NCBI GenBank assembly: GCA_020832305.1
Contig: JAFIEV010000022.1
Location: 1 to 64,000, forward strand
Direction of reading: 5' to 3'
Length of the DNA: 64,000 bases
DNA from: Cyclobacteriaceae bacterium
GTDB lineage: Bacteria; Bacteroidota; Bacteroidia; Cytophagales; Cyclobacteriaceae
In this document: piece after piece, positions 8,921 to 19,002 of the stretch
How positions within the stretch are numbered: position 1 is the stretch's first letter
Layout: each line of letters opens with the position of its first letter
The notes under the pieces: generated by a model
The model's input: only the letters and a program-made list of their open reading frames with translations
Told to the model about the DNA's origin: nothing
The model's database searches: none
Position numbers and translations under genes: made by a program

Positions 8921-9568
8921 TCATTTTTTACTGTTTAATTTTAACATTGTTAATTGATTTCTCATGGCTGCAATGGCAGTGGGTGCCTGCACTTCCAAAT
9001 CTTCCCAGCGGCATTCGATTGACATCTTACCCTTTTAACCAATGTTTTTAAAAGCAGTGAAATAATCTGTAAAATCCTCACTATGCGTTCCCGGAGCAGC
9101 TCGTCCTTCTTTTTCGGCAATGTGGGTATGATGAATTAGATGACCATATTTCTCGATACTTTCCGGAGCTTCAACGTCCATCAGCATGTGGTAGATATAG
9201 GCCAGGAGCCTAAAGTTGGGATGATCGACTGCTTCTTCAATTTCCCAAATATTTTTACCTATAAGAATCGAAGCTCGTGTAGGACTGCACGAAGGTGATG
9301 GAGTATAGGCATTGATGAATAGTACTCCTTGTTGTGCGACCCGATCAAAATTAGGGGTATTTACAAATTCACAAACATATGCACTGGCATGTGGATAAGA
9401 CTGATCATCGGAAATGGCAATCAGAATGTTGGGAGGTGTACTTTTCTTTGTTGGTACACAGGCACAAATAGTCAAGCACAACCAGCTTAAAATTAAAAGT
9501 AAATTAAGGTCAAAAACCTTTATCCACTTTTCCGACCCAATGATGTGGAATTTATAATAGTCACTCAT
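8921..9568 (-). pseudogene. Chimeric relic: sulfatase N-terminus joined to sugar-phosphate isomerase C-terminus, with internal stop
   Basis: The first part (to about residue 113) is the N-terminus of an S1 sulfatase with lipobox, SDDQ and C-S-P-T-R, nearly identical to the intact sulfatase at 5483-7081. After IWEIEEA the frame changes character: HPNFRLLAYIYHMLMD, HLIHHTHIAEKEGRAAPGTH and FTDYF are the interior of an AP-endonuclease-2 / xylose-isomerase-like TIM-barrel sugar phosphate isomerase. A TAA at 9035-9037 interrupts it where related proteins usually have Tyr (NIG-stop-KGKM); beyond it, in the same frame, SIECRW and a C-terminal helix continue to a TGA at 8921-8923. Everything needed for sulfatase folding after the active site and for the isomerase N-terminus is gone, so a deletion fused two genes. 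Four of seven changes in the duplicated segment alter amino acids, including Gly to Val and Asn to Ile. Confidence 0.88.
9231..9435 (-). repeat. 205-bp segment duplicated at 6744-6948 (copy in pseudogene)
   Basis: Second copy of the near-identical sulfatase segment, seven mismatches in 205 bases by manual count. It lies about 2.5 kb from its partner in the same orientation and is therefore a possible site for homologous recombination. Confidence 0.9.
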
Positions 9569-9574
9569 ATTCTT

Positions 9575-11239
9575 CTAATTTTTAGTTTTCTCAAGAAACT
9601 CCTTTAAAAATTTCTGGCTCAATTTATCTGAATCTCCATACTGCAACCTGAGCTCATCTAGCCTGGCGTGAAGCATGGCTTGGACTTCAGTATATGCAGG
9701 TTTCCCGTAAATATTATTCATCTCATTAGGGTCTTCAACTAAATCGTACATCTCCCATTCATTAACATCATAATAAAAATGAATGAGCTTATAACGGTCA
9801 GTGCGCACCCCGTAATGTCGCTTCACCATGTGTACTGAAGGATACTCATAATAATGATAATAGATTGCATCACGCCATAAAACTTTTTTACCGGCCGCCA
9901 ACCCTCGCCAGGATTCTCCCTGCATATCTTCAGGTTTGGCGATACCTGCATAATCTAGAAGTGATGGTGCAATGTCAAGGTTAAGCACAAGCTCGTTAAC
10001 CTCTGAACCGGCTTTGATTTCCTTAGGATACCTAACCAGCAAAGGAGTGCTGAGTGATTGTTCGTACATGAACCGTTTGTCAAACCAACCGTGTTCGCCC
10101 AGAAAAAATCCTTGGTCGGAGGTGTATACAACCACAGTGTTCTCCAATAAATTTTCCTTTTCAAGAAAGTCAAGAACTTTTCCTATACCATCATCTACCG
10201 CCTTGACTGTTTTAAGATAGTCACGCAGATATCGGTGATACATAAATTTGGCAAGTTTCAGGCCTTCGGTAGTCTCCTGAAGGAAATCTGGACTAAAACT
10301 CCGTGAATGTGGTACAAAAAACAATCCGTATTTATCCTCAGGAATTTCCTTTAAAAAAGCTTCGTTTTTAAGATTGTAAACAGCTCGCCAGTCTGCTAGC
10401 TGTTCTTCAGTCATCCGGCCAAACGGGGCTTCCTTACCTAAAGGCTCTCCAGCTAAGGGGTTATTTTCAAATTTCATATCCTGCCCCCAATACATGTGGT
10501 TTACAATCTCCATCTCCTGCTCCCGGGCTGCAGAACCCCTGCCCTGGTAATCATCAAAGAAGTTACCGGGAAAATCAAATTCAATGTCCTCCAGAAAATC
10601 AAGATACTTAGCCTCAGGCATCCAGTTACGATGTGGTGCCTTGGTATGGTAGAGCAAAGTAAACGGCTTGCTTCTATCCCATTCATTTTCAAGCCAGTCC
10701 ACAACAAATTGAGTAATGAGAGATGTGCTGTGACCTTCAAACTTTATTTCCTCACCACCGTTCTTGATGAATTCAGGATTGTAATAATGGCCCTGTCCCG
10801 GTAAAACCATAGAGTAATCAAACCCTTGAGGCTTCCCGGCAAGGTGTATCTTGCCGATCAAAGCAGTTTGATAACCAGCCTGCTGCATTAATTTCGGAAA
10901 ATTCTGCTGATCCCAATTGAAAGGAACAAAGTTGTCGATTTTCCCATTAATGTGGCTGTATTTTCCGGTAAGCATAACTGCGCGGCTTGGTGCACAAATT
11001 GAATTTGTTACAAAACTTTGCTGGAAAATAGCCCCTTCTTTTGCCAGGCGATCCATATTAGGGAAAAGAACCGAATCCACTAAACCATGTCCATATGCAT
11101 AAAGTGCCTGCTGAGTATGGTCATCAGTCATAATAAACAGGATGTTTGGCCGCTGAACTTTTTCATTTTGCCAACTGCATGAAGTTATACCTGTTCCTAG
11201 TACCAGTATAGCCATAAACATTGTAAAAATTTTATTCAT
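9575..11239 (-). CDS. S1-type sulfatase, lipoprotein
   Basis: A formylglycine-dependent sulfatase of 554 residues if started at the ATG complementary to 11237-11239, which gives a compact lipoprotein signal with TSC (Cys21). An in-frame ATG at 11257 and a TTG at 11281, which overlaps the upstream stop as TTGA, are alternatives. MTDDHT carries the metal-binding aspartates (about 39-40) and C-A-P-S-R carries the predicted formylglycine at about Cys82. The later VYTSDQGFFLGEHGWFDKR is the standard Asp-Gln metal site plus substrate-loop region, and MYDLVEDPNEMNN closes the family pattern. It belongs to a different subfamily from the sulfatase at 5483, being closer to the broad exo-acting iduronate/choline-sulfatase-like type by general appearance. 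It is probably translated with the beta-helix gene upstream. Confidence 0.9.
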   Translation of the reverse strand: MNKIFTMFMAILVLGTGITSCSWQNEKVQRPNILFIMTDDHTQQALYAYGHGLVDSVLFPNMDRLAKEGAIFQQSFVTNSICAPSRAVMLTGKYSHINGKIDNFVPFNWDQQNFPKLMQQAGYQTALIGKIHLAGKPQGFDYSMVLPGQGHYYNPEFIKNGGEEIKFEGHSTSLITQFVVDWLENEWDRSKPFTLLYHTKAPHRNWMPEAKYLDFLEDIEFDFPGNFFDDYQGRGSAAREQEMEIVNHMYWGQDMKFENNPLAGEPLGKEAPFGRMTEEQLADWRAVYNLKNEAFLKEIPEDKYGLFFVPHSRSFSPDFLQETTEGLKLAKFMYHRYLRDYLKTVKAVDDGIGKVLDFLEKENLLENTVVVYTSDQGFFLGEHGWFDKRFMYEQSLSTPLLVRYPKEIKAGSEVNELVLNLDIAPSLLDYAGIAKPEDMQGESWRGLAAGKKVLWRDAIYYHYYEYPSVHMVKRHYGVRTDRYKLIHFYYDVNEWEMYDLVEDPNEMNNIYGKPAYTEVQAMLHARLDELRLQYGDSDKLSQKFLKEFLEKTKN

Positions 11240-11277
11240 TTTTTTATCATTATTCATGTACAAATGCTTAAGACATT

Positions 11278-13296
11278 TCAATTAACAATCAAAACTTTAC
11301 CTGTAAAAGGTTCCAGCTTCATTTTTCCAGAATAAATATTACCCTGATAATCTTGAAATTTCTGATCGGCTGGCAATGCTACTTCTTTGATTTCAGTTCC
11401 GGCATTGAAAAACAATTGTGCCCCGGACAGTTCTTCTTCTGTTAATACTTTCATTTTATTGCCGGAAGCATTCAATTTTTGCTCAAGCTCTGCCAATGAA
11501 ATCATTTGATGCTGCCACATAATACAGGGGTCGTTTTTTGGGCTGGTAATAATTATGTTGTTACTAAATTCATCAATATCCAACAGCCGGGCAGTAATGG
11601 TAGACCTCATTTCCAGGCAGGGCTCATCATTGACTTTCCAATGAAATGCTGTGTTGGCTTCACTGTTATATGGTATTTCCCTATTTGTATTCCAGATTTG
11701 GTTATTGGTAAATGTGGCGCCGGCAAAAGCATGATCACGATTTTGAAATTTACCGTGAAAAAGCATATCACGTTCACAGTTGAAGATCAAATTACCTTCA
11801 ATGCGACAATTGCTGACAGTGTCATTAGCGTTTCCTTTATAAAAAATACCATTGTGCGAAATGTGTGCAACAATGTTGTTGCGAACTGTTACACCTGATG
11901 TTTTATCATCAATATAAATGCCATTGGAAGCTGTATGTGGTTTTCCCCATAAGGTAGGCCCTCCGGCAGGAGCACCAAAAGCATTCGTGACAATATTTTC
12001 TTCTATAATGGTTCCATCGGCTTTACTCATTCCGCCATTCACATAAATGCAGCCACCATCATCCAGATAATCATTTACCCCATCTATGTAATTGCGCCTT
12101 ATCAATAGATTGGCTCCTAAGGCTCTTATACCAATATAGCCGGTATGAACTATGCGGTTATTTTCAATGATGCAGCTATCAGCTCTGACCATAATGCCAC
12201 AAAAGCGATAATTGGGTGAGCCATCTGTAAAGAGTGCGTCAAAAACTCCAATTTCCCGAATGTCATTATTCTGGATAAGCAGGGAATGAGAAATATTTTC
12301 TTTGTCATCGTCGGTGACAATTCCGGCAAAGTTCATTCTATGGATGGTGGAATTACTAATCACGCAATAGGGTGACTTTTGCACGAATACAGCCACCCCA
12401 CCTCCATCGACCAACTTTAAATTTTCAATTCGAACATGGCTGCTATTTTCGATAGAGATGTTCCTTTCACTTGCAAAGCTAATGGTAATATCTTTTATAC
12501 TTACCCGCTGACAATCTTTCACTTCAATCACCTTCTCAGTGGAAGGCATTGTAAAAGTGTCTTGATTTGGATCAGTGTCTGTGAATAGATAAATGGCACC
12601 CATTTGACTATCAAATGCCCATTCACCCTCTCTTTTTAGTACTTTTGGGGAATTGATAAAGTAATAGCCGAGGGTTTGAATATCTCCATACTGCCGATTT
12701 GGGAACAAAATTAGTTTATTTTCATACTGTTGTACTACCTTATGACGGTACATTCGCCAACGTACGTGTCGCACTGCCACTTCAGCACCCACCCAGTCGG
12801 TAGTATCCTTGAACTGCACATCGGTAAGAGTATCATTACGAAACAATTCATAGCGAAAATAGCCTTTCTGCGGAGCATCCTGATCAGGAAAACGCCCTAA
12901 TGTCATCTTTACCCCATTGCGAATTAAACCTTGGATATTTTCCGGCTTCTCAGAAAGCTGAAGCTGGTAAATTTTATCGTTGTATTTGGTCCATTCTCCA
13001 CGAATACGGTCTACACCTGTAAACTCCGGATTGTCACCTTCACCATAAGCATTTATGGAGAGACTATCTTTGGTAATTCGTAGATTTCCTTTGAAAGTAT
13101 CGCCACTGCGGAAGCTGATGGTTGCACCCGAAGGTATATTATCCATCATTTGGTTTACCTTTTCCAGGCTCCTCCAAGCTGTCTTTGGAGTTTTGCCATC
13201 CTGCTCGTCGCTTCCATTGGCACTTACATAAAACTGAAGTTCGGAATCATGCTGACAAGCAAATAAAAATAAGAGAAGTATATAATATAATCTCAT
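11278..13296 (-). CDS. Right-handed beta-helix lipoprotein, probable glycan-active enzyme
   Basis: A 672-residue surface lipoprotein (lipobox ending FAC, Cys14). The segment YVSANGSDEQDGKTPKTAWR near residues 23-42 is the entry motif found in many secreted parallel beta-helix proteins (DUF1565-like). A long asparagine-rich helix follows, including DDGGCIYVNGG near 413-423. This layout resembles GH141/GH120-like hydrolases or an unclassified lyase; I cannot decide between them. It is the first gene after the SusD terminator and leads the run of sulfatase and GH28 genes. Its stop codon lies about 40 bases before the sulfatase start chosen here, so the two are likely co-transcribed. Confidence 0.75.
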   Translation of the reverse strand: MRLYYILLLFLFACQHDSELQFYVSANGSDEQDGKTPKTAWRSLEKVNQMMDNIPSGATISFRSGDTFKGNLRITKDSLSINAYGEGDNPEFTGVDRIRGEWTKYNDKIYQLQLSEKPENIQGLIRNGVKMTLGRFPDQDAPQKGYFRYELFRNDTLTDVQFKDTTDWVGAEVAVRHVRWRMYRHKVVQQYENKLILFPNRQYGDIQTLGYYFINSPKVLKREGEWAFDSQMGAIYLFTDTDPNQDTFTMPSTEKVIEVKDCQRVSIKDITISFASERNISIENSSHVRIENLKLVDGGGVAVFVQKSPYCVISNSTIHRMNFAGIVTDDDKENISHSLLIQNNDIREIGVFDALFTDGSPNYRFCGIMVRADSCIIENNRIVHTGYIGIRALGANLLIRRNYIDGVNDYLDDGGCIYVNGGMSKADGTIIEENIVTNAFGAPAGGPTLWGKPHTASNGIYIDDKTSGVTVRNNIVAHISHNGIFYKGNANDTVSNCRIEGNLIFNCERDMLFHGKFQNRDHAFAGATFTNNQIWNTNREIPYNSEANTAFHWKVNDEPCLEMRSTITARLLDIDEFSNNIIITSPKNDPCIMWQHQMISLAELEQKLNASGNKMKVLTEEELSGAQLFFNAGTEIKEVALPADQKFQDYQGNIYSGKMKLEPFTGKVLIVN

Positions 13297-13668
13297 TCCA
13301 TTGATTACTAAATCGATAATTTTTTATGCATTGAGGAACTTTTTGCATCTATTCAAGAGTATCTGTTAACTTTTGAAATCCTGTCACTCAAAAAGAAGAG
13401 ACGGCAAACAGGTTCTTTTCCAATACTTCTTTCCTCAAATATTCATTTTCTATTTCTGTTACATGCAAATAATTTGCAGATCACACACATCATTAATATC
13501 TTATTAGACGCGGGTATAATACTTTAAGGATGGTGATAAATTCAGGAGCACCCAAGTGCTGCCAAATTAAAAGTCTATAATCAATTTGTATACCGCAGTA
13601 AAAATGAGTAGAAAGATTCATCCTGGCTTTATAAAGTCAGGATGAATAAGTTCATTTCAAATACCTGC
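13297..13668. other. Intergenic region between susD and the enzyme block
   Basis: This 372-base stretch contains no gene. It holds the susD terminator hairpin at its right end and presumably a minus-strand promoter for the beta-helix/sulfatase block, although no clear TAnnTTTG element was found. Confidence 0.5.
13617..13646 (-). terminator. Hairpin terminator after susD
   Basis: The 30 bases form an almost perfect palindrome, with 15-base arms (TTCATCCTGGCTTTA and its partner) and one G-T mismatch. It starts 23 bases after the SusD stop. The downstream minus-strand sequence is T-rich (TCTTTCTACTCATTTTT), as expected for intrinsic termination. It would separate transporter expression from the enzyme block. 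Confidence 0.65.
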
Positions 13669-15231
13669 TTATTGCAGATTTGGATTTAATTCGACCTCTC
13701 GTCTAGGTATAGTAAAGTAAAGTGTTGGCGAGTCATGAGGCACTGCTCCTACACCATCCCTGCCACCAGAACCAATGTTCATTTTCAAGGCTTGCAAAAA
13801 ATTTAAACGTAAGCCTTCAAAACCTAATTCTTTTATCCATTCGGTTTCCACATCATCCAGGCTAAATAAATTTACATCAGATAGTGGTTCTAGCCCGGCA
13901 CGAACACGAATTTTATTAATATCTCCCATGGCTTTGGCTTTACCTTCTCCTGGTTGATTCACAAGAATTGCGGCTCTTGTTAAATACATTTCAGGACTTC
14001 TTAAAATGGGTGTATTTTGCGTGAGGGCAAATCCTTTCCAACCCCAGACTAAAGGTTTTGTGTATTCAGCTTGAAAATCAGGGTCACGATTTTGCGGATT
14101 TTCAGCATTTGGAAAAAATCTTCTAAATAATTGATTATATCTTTTATCTAAAACAGCTTCTTCAACCTCATCCCATCCTAATCTTTCAATAAACTGTTCG
14201 CTCAAATGAAATTGCCTCATAAATCTGGCATTACCCGTTTCTTGTCGGGTAAAAAATCTTCCCATTCTGTTGCCTCTGCTAGGATTAAAAAAGGCATGTG
14301 CCCATATGGCTTCATCGCTTTTACCAAAAGGAGCACCCAGGAAAGACCAGACTTCGAATACATCATCCGCAAGTTTTAACCGGTTATTGCTTTCTAAATC
14401 ATTTATAAGACCTAATGCCGTAGAACTCCCTGAATTGTAACTATGGTTTAATGCTCCCCAGTGATTTTCTCCCATTAAAAAGTACACTCGGGCTAATAGA
14501 GCCATGGCAGCATTCTTATTAGCTCTTGCAGCAAAGGCAGGGGGATGAATTGATCCATCAAATTCGGCAGGCAATAAAGCAATTGCAGTTTTTAAGTCAG
14601 AAACAATAGCCTCATAAACTTCTCTCACGCTAACCCTTCCTTTCAAATCTCTGGCATCTAAGGCTGGCTTTTTTAGTAAAATTACACCAGGATCATTTGG
14701 TTTGGAGTTAAAAGGAGGAGAAAAAACCAATGAAAGTTGAAAATGGGCATATGCCCGCATAAAATGCGCCTCACCTAACATTCTATTAATATTAGCAGGT
14801 GAATTATTATCAGCGAAAGGTTCATTGTTTTCATAAAACTCAATGACTGTATTAACAGCTTGAATGATTTGATAACCACTTTGCCAAATCATATCCGTAA
14901 ATTGGATATCAGCATTATTCACATCTCTGTTCCATACCAATTCTATATCAAATTGGGTTCTTGTATTAGAAAACTCAATCCTATTTACTAAATCACCAAT
15001 TATTTCACGAAGCGCAGGGACTGCATCTACAACACCAAAAGGTCCTGCAGATTTTAGTCCGTGAAAAGCACCGTTTAAAATACCTTCATATTCAGCATTT
15101 GATCTAATTTCAGGGTCAAGATTTCTTGTTGATTGTAAAGTCCCATCAAAGAAATCTTCACCCCATTTGTCACAGGCATTCAACATTAAATATGCGATAG
15201 ATATTAATGAAAACATTATAATTTTTCTCAT
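13669..15231 (-). CDS. SusD/RagB-family glycan-binding lipoprotein
   Basis: A 520-residue outer-membrane lipoprotein, with lipobox ending NAC (Cys20), that binds glycan at the surface and hands it to the SusC partner. The SusD pattern is clear: YEGILNGAFHGLK near the start, FMRAYAHFQL in the first helical repeat, AALAFRANKNAAM-like helices later (FAARANKNAAMALLARVYF), and an end rich in LGFEGLRLNFLQALK and YFTIPRREVELNPNLQ, the usual SusD C-terminus. It follows SusC by 11 bases. The terminator hairpin lies just downstream. Substrate is inferred from the linked sulfatases and GH28 enzymes. Confidence 0.93.
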   Translation of the reverse strand: MRKIIMFSLISIAYLMLNACDKWGEDFFDGTLQSTRNLDPEIRSNAEYEGILNGAFHGLKSAGPFGVVDAVPALREIIGDLVNRIEFSNTRTQFDIELVWNRDVNNADIQFTDMIWQSGYQIIQAVNTVIEFYENNEPFADNNSPANINRMLGEAHFMRAYAHFQLSLVFSPPFNSKPNDPGVILLKKPALDARDLKGRVSVREVYEAIVSDLKTAIALLPAEFDGSIHPPAFAARANKNAAMALLARVYFLMGENHWGALNHSYNSGSSTALGLINDLESNNRLKLADDVFEVWSFLGAPFGKSDEAIWAHAFFNPSRGNRMGRFFTRQETGNARFMRQFHLSEQFIERLGWDEVEEAVLDKRYNQLFRRFFPNAENPQNRDPDFQAEYTKPLVWGWKGFALTQNTPILRSPEMYLTRAAILVNQPGEGKAKAMGDINKIRVRAGLEPLSDVNLFSLDDVETEWIKELGFEGLRLNFLQALKMNIGSGGRDGVGAVPHDSPTLYFTIPRREVELNPNLQ

Positions 15232-15242
15232 GATCGTAATTT

Positions 15243-18200
15243 TTAAAATTTGACATTTACGCCAGCTGAAACTGTAAAAAATTGGAAAAATGGCGGTGCT
15301 CCGGTAAGAAATCCTTGAGCTGAATTTCTGGAATTTGAGCCTCCATCGTTTAATACTTCAGGATCAAAGCGATTGAATTTACTTGAAGTCCAGACGTTAG
15401 TCATATTAACATAGGTCGATACACTTTTCATAGGGGTTCTTCCCAGCCATCTATCTGGCAAATCATATGATAAGGAGATATTTCTTAACCTTAGAAAATC
15501 ACCTCTTTTTAGATTATGGGTGCTAACGTTAGAAATCGGATTTCCTGCATCATCCAGTGGGCCATAGTACAGCCTTCTAAATTCTGCATTGGGATTTTCC
15601 TCAGACCATGAGCTCTCCAACAACCCTTCTCTAAACCATGAGCCGGTAAAGCCAGCACTTTGACCTCCAACATCATCAAGAATATAATTGCCTCCCTGGA
15701 ATGTAAACAATACATTTAAGGACAACCTTTTATAAGTGAAATTATTACCAAATCCGCCGAAAAATGTAGGTAATCCGGTTTTATTTCTTTGCAATACTCT
15801 GTTATTTAATACAGCATTTTCAGAAGCTCTAACGACACTGTCTTGTCCAATGCTGTTTTGCAAAAAGACATATTCATATTGGTTATCGGCTAATTGCCTG
15901 TCAATAACCTTAATAGTAGGAAAACCCTCATCATCATATCCACCAAATTCTGGTATAAAGAAAGTGCCTATCATTTCATTTGGAATTACAGCTGTAAAGT
16001 TACTTCCTGAATATCTGGATGGTACTTGATCAAATCTACCGGGAGTCAATTGTAATACTCTATTTCTAAGTGGCGTAATGTTAAAGTTTGAAGTCCATTT
16101 AAAATTTGCAGTTTTTACATTAACTGTATTGATTTCGACCTCAAGGCCATAATTTTTTATTGAGCCTACGTTTGAGGTTGCAACATCATTAAAAAACACA
16201 CCAAGTGAAGGCGGTATCCTTACATCTAACAGCATATCAGAGGTTACAGAATTGAAATATGTTATTGAGCCTTTTATTTTATTATTTAAAAAGCCATAAT
16301 CAATGCCGAAATCAAAAGTTTGTGTAGTCTCCCACTGAATTCTTCCCGAACCCATTCTGTTAATTATATAAGCAGGATCTCCGGCATATTGAGGGTTTGT
16401 CGCGTATTGATTAAAAAAGCGAAAATCGCCAATGGCATTGTTGCCAATAATGCCCCAACTGGATTTTACTTTTAAGAAACTAAATATATCGTTATTAATA
16501 AAATCTTCATCAGAAGCTATCCAACCAAGACCAATAGAAGGAAAATTGGCATACCTATTTCGCGGTGAAAATTTTGAGCTACCATCCCGGCGAAATGCAA
16601 ACTGTACAAAATATTTATTTTTGTAATCGTAATTTACTCTCATAAATCTTGAAAACAATCTTTCATTAGGTCCTTCCTGGTAATTCAAATTTAAAAGTTT
16701 ATCAGATTCAATTTCTCTTACCAAGGTTAAAACATCTTCTTTTCCCGAGAAAAAAACAGGATAGCCTTGCACTGAATATCCTAATTGATTGCTGTAGGTA
16801 TCAAATATCTCAATACCTGCAAGTGCAGAAATATGATGGTCATCACCAATTGAAAAATTATAAGCTGCAGTTCCTATGTAATTCATGGAAAGAAAGCGAT
16901 TTTTTTGCTCATTTATCCTGTTTTGACCTGTGAATCTTAACTCACTATCTAATGGAATTTGTACCCCGTCTATTTGAGTTACGCCTAAATATCTTGCCCT
17001 ATCACTCGCCCATCTTTTTCCATCGGCAAGGTTATAGTTTATTCCTAAATCTGCGTTTAAAACCAAATTTTTCAGTGGTTCGAACTTTACATAGATATTA
17101 CCTACGTTATTCAATACTTGTCTTGTTGCACTTGTATTGCCACTATTTGAATACACCAAATTTAAACCGCTGTATTGATCAAAAGGCTCATCCGTGCCTG
17201 GCCAAAAAACAGGAAAAACGGGCAAAGAGGGTCCATATAGCTCGTTCCAATCAGCAAATGCACCTTCATTGAGTAGTCCATCAACACTATTTTGAAACGT
17301 GCGGTTTCCTTTATTTCGTAAGTCTATATTTTGAAGGCTTATATTGTAATTAATGCCTAATTTCAGATAATCAGTTGGCTTAAAATCAAGATTAGTCCTT
17401 AGCTGATATCTGTCAAAGCGCTCTGCAATAAAGCTTCCTTCCTGACTTCGGTATTGTCCGGATATAAAAAATGATGTTTTATCTGTTCCCTTGGAAGAAC
17501 TTAGTCCGTATTGCCTAAAACTGCCATCATTAATCACTTGATCGAACCAATTATTATTAACGGTGTTAAAAAGATCTTCATCCAGAAATCTCTGACTATC
17601 AAAAGGGTTAAATAGGTTTTCAGCGATTTGGTTTGCTAAAGCATTATTTGCATCTGCATCTGAAATATTTCCAAACCGATTTTGAAAGGAAGTTCTTAAT
17701 GTTTGCCTCCATTCTTCAGGCTTTGCTATTTTAATATAATTAATGGGCTGCATTATGCCAGCTTCATAATTAAAAGTTAAATCTGAAACACCTTGCTTAC
17801 CTGTTTTCGTAGTAATGAGAATAACTCCGTTTGCTCCTCTTGATCCATAAATTGCCGCTGAAGATGCGTCTTTTAAAATGGTTATACTTTGAATATCATT
17901 TGGATTTAACTGGCTTAAAAAGGTGGTTCCTCCAAAAGAAATTGGGTTGCCATCCAATACAATAAGTGGCTCAGTACCCGCAGTTACAGAATTTGTTCCT
18001 CTGATTAATATCCTTGATCTACCTTCAGGCGAACCATCATTTGAAGTAACCTGCACACCTGAAGCAACACCTTGTAAGGCTTGTTCAAAACTAGGTGTCG
18101 GGGTTTTTTCTACAATATTTGCATCAATGGTAGAAATTGCACCGGTGATTTGTCTTTCTCTTTGAGTACCATATCCAACAACAACGATCTCGTCCAACGC

Positions 18201-18845
18201 GGTCACATCTGCAGTTAGATCTAAATTGATTACCGAACGACTACCGACCACCACTTCTTCTGTTAAATACCCTACTGAGCTGAAAACCAGTACTGTCTGT
18301 CCAGAGGACACATCAATACTATATTGACCATTGAGATCAGTTACCGTGCCGCGGCCAGTTCCCTTTACCACTACATTCACGCCCGGCAAGCCTTCGGGAC
18401 TGTCAGAGGAAGTAACCCTGCCAGTTATAGTTATAGTTTGTTCCGGCTCACTTACCACTTCCAGTAATACTTCATTTTGCTCAGTAGATTTGCTCACATG
18501 AATTACGTCATTGACACGACGAAATTTTAATCCCGATTGTTGTGCCAGGGTTTTTAAAACATCCGCCAAAGAGGCTTCTCCGCCACCCGTATAGGCTATT
18601 CTGGCATTGCGATCAATAATTCCACGCCGGTAGGCGAAACTGAATTGTGTACTTTGTTCAATTTTTGAGAAGACTTCCATAATGGACAGATCTTCCCCTT
18701 GTACAGAAACATAGATCTCCTGTATGCTCTTCTGAGCCCTGATTTCACCTGCAAGCATACTGGTAAAAAGAATGCATTGCAAAACTGTGCCGAAAAAGAC
18801 GTACTTTGACACTGTTACGATTTTTTTTAGTAACTTTGCTTTCAT
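15243..18845 (-). CDS. SusC/RagA-family TonB-dependent transporter with STN domain
   Basis: A 1200-residue outer-membrane transporter for TonB-driven uptake of oligosaccharides. The order of parts is: signal peptide to about residue 38 (ending IRAQ), STN (secretin/TonB N-terminal) domain about 45-118, carboxypeptidase-like beta-sandwich about 138-210 (GVNVVVKGTGRGTVTD), a TonB-box-like LDEIVVVGYGT near 220, the plug (IRGTNSVTAGTEPLIVLDG, then GVILITTKTG), and a barrel ending in FTVSAGVNVKF. The STN domain is the part that signals to a FecR anti-sigma factor, and FecR plus an ECF sigma factor lie directly upstream. That predicts substrate-induced transcription of this locus. Confidence 0.95.
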   Translation of the reverse strand: MKAKLLKKIVTVSKYVFFGTVLQCILFTSMLAGEIRAQKSIQEIYVSVQGEDLSIMEVFSKIEQSTQFSFAYRRGIIDRNARIAYTGGGEASLADVLKTLAQQSGLKFRRVNDVIHVSKSTEQNEVLLEVVSEPEQTITITGRVTSSDSPEGLPGVNVVVKGTGRGTVTDLNGQYSIDVSSGQTVLVFSSVGYLTEEVVVGSRSVINLDLTADVTALDEIVVVGYGTQRERQITGAISTIDANIVEKTPTPSFEQALQGVASGVQVTSNDGSPEGRSRILIRGTNSVTAGTEPLIVLDGNPISFGGTTFLSQLNPNDIQSITILKDASSAAIYGSRGANGVILITTKTGKQGVSDLTFNYEAGIMQPINYIKIAKPEEWRQTLRTSFQNRFGNISDADANNALANQIAENLFNPFDSQRFLDEDLFNTVNNNWFDQVINDGSFRQYGLSSSKGTDKTSFFISGQYRSQEGSFIAERFDRYQLRTNLDFKPTDYLKLGINYNISLQNIDLRNKGNRTFQNSVDGLLNEGAFADWNELYGPSLPVFPVFWPGTDEPFDQYSGLNLVYSNSGNTSATRQVLNNVGNIYVKFEPLKNLVLNADLGINYNLADGKRWASDRARYLGVTQIDGVQIPLDSELRFTGQNRINEQKNRFLSMNYIGTAAYNFSIGDDHHISALAGIEIFDTYSNQLGYSVQGYPVFFSGKEDVLTLVREIESDKLLNLNYQEGPNERLFSRFMRVNYDYKNKYFVQFAFRRDGSSKFSPRNRYANFPSIGLGWIASDEDFINNDIFSFLKVKSSWGIIGNNAIGDFRFFNQYATNPQYAGDPAYIINRMGSGRIQWETTQTFDFGIDYGFLNNKIKGSITYFNSVTSDMLLDVRIPPSLGVFFNDVATSNVGSIKNYGLEVEINTVNVKTANFKWTSNFNITPLRNRVLQLTPGRFDQVPSRYSGSNFTAVIPNEMIGTFFIPEFGGYDDEGFPTIKVIDRQLADNQYEYVFLQNSIGQDSVVRASENAVLNNRVLQRNKTGLPTFFGGFGNNFTYKRLSLNVLFTFQGGNYILDDVGGQSAGFTGSWFREGLLESSWSEENPNAEFRRLYYGPLDDAGNPISNVSTHNLKRGDFLRLRNISLSYDLPDRWLGRTPMKSVSTYVNMTNVWTSSKFNRFDPEVLNDGGSNSRNSAQGFLTGAPPFFQFFTVSAGVNVKF

Positions 18846-19002
18846 CGAATTATAGGTTTTTGTTGATTATTACATTAGCAAGAACTTCAAAAGATCATCG
18901 GAAAAGGATAGTCTCGCCAAAGTCTTATCCCAACTGATGGTCTTTTTTGTTTCTCCTCCATTTAACTACTGTTTAAGTGTTTCATGTCTTTTGATTTTAG
19001 CG

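Noticed and set aside
8736-8924. Minus-strand frame overlapping the end of the chimeric pseudogene
   Set aside because: It has no recognisable family pattern; a neighbouring frame reads just as well, which suggests degraded DNA rather than a gene.
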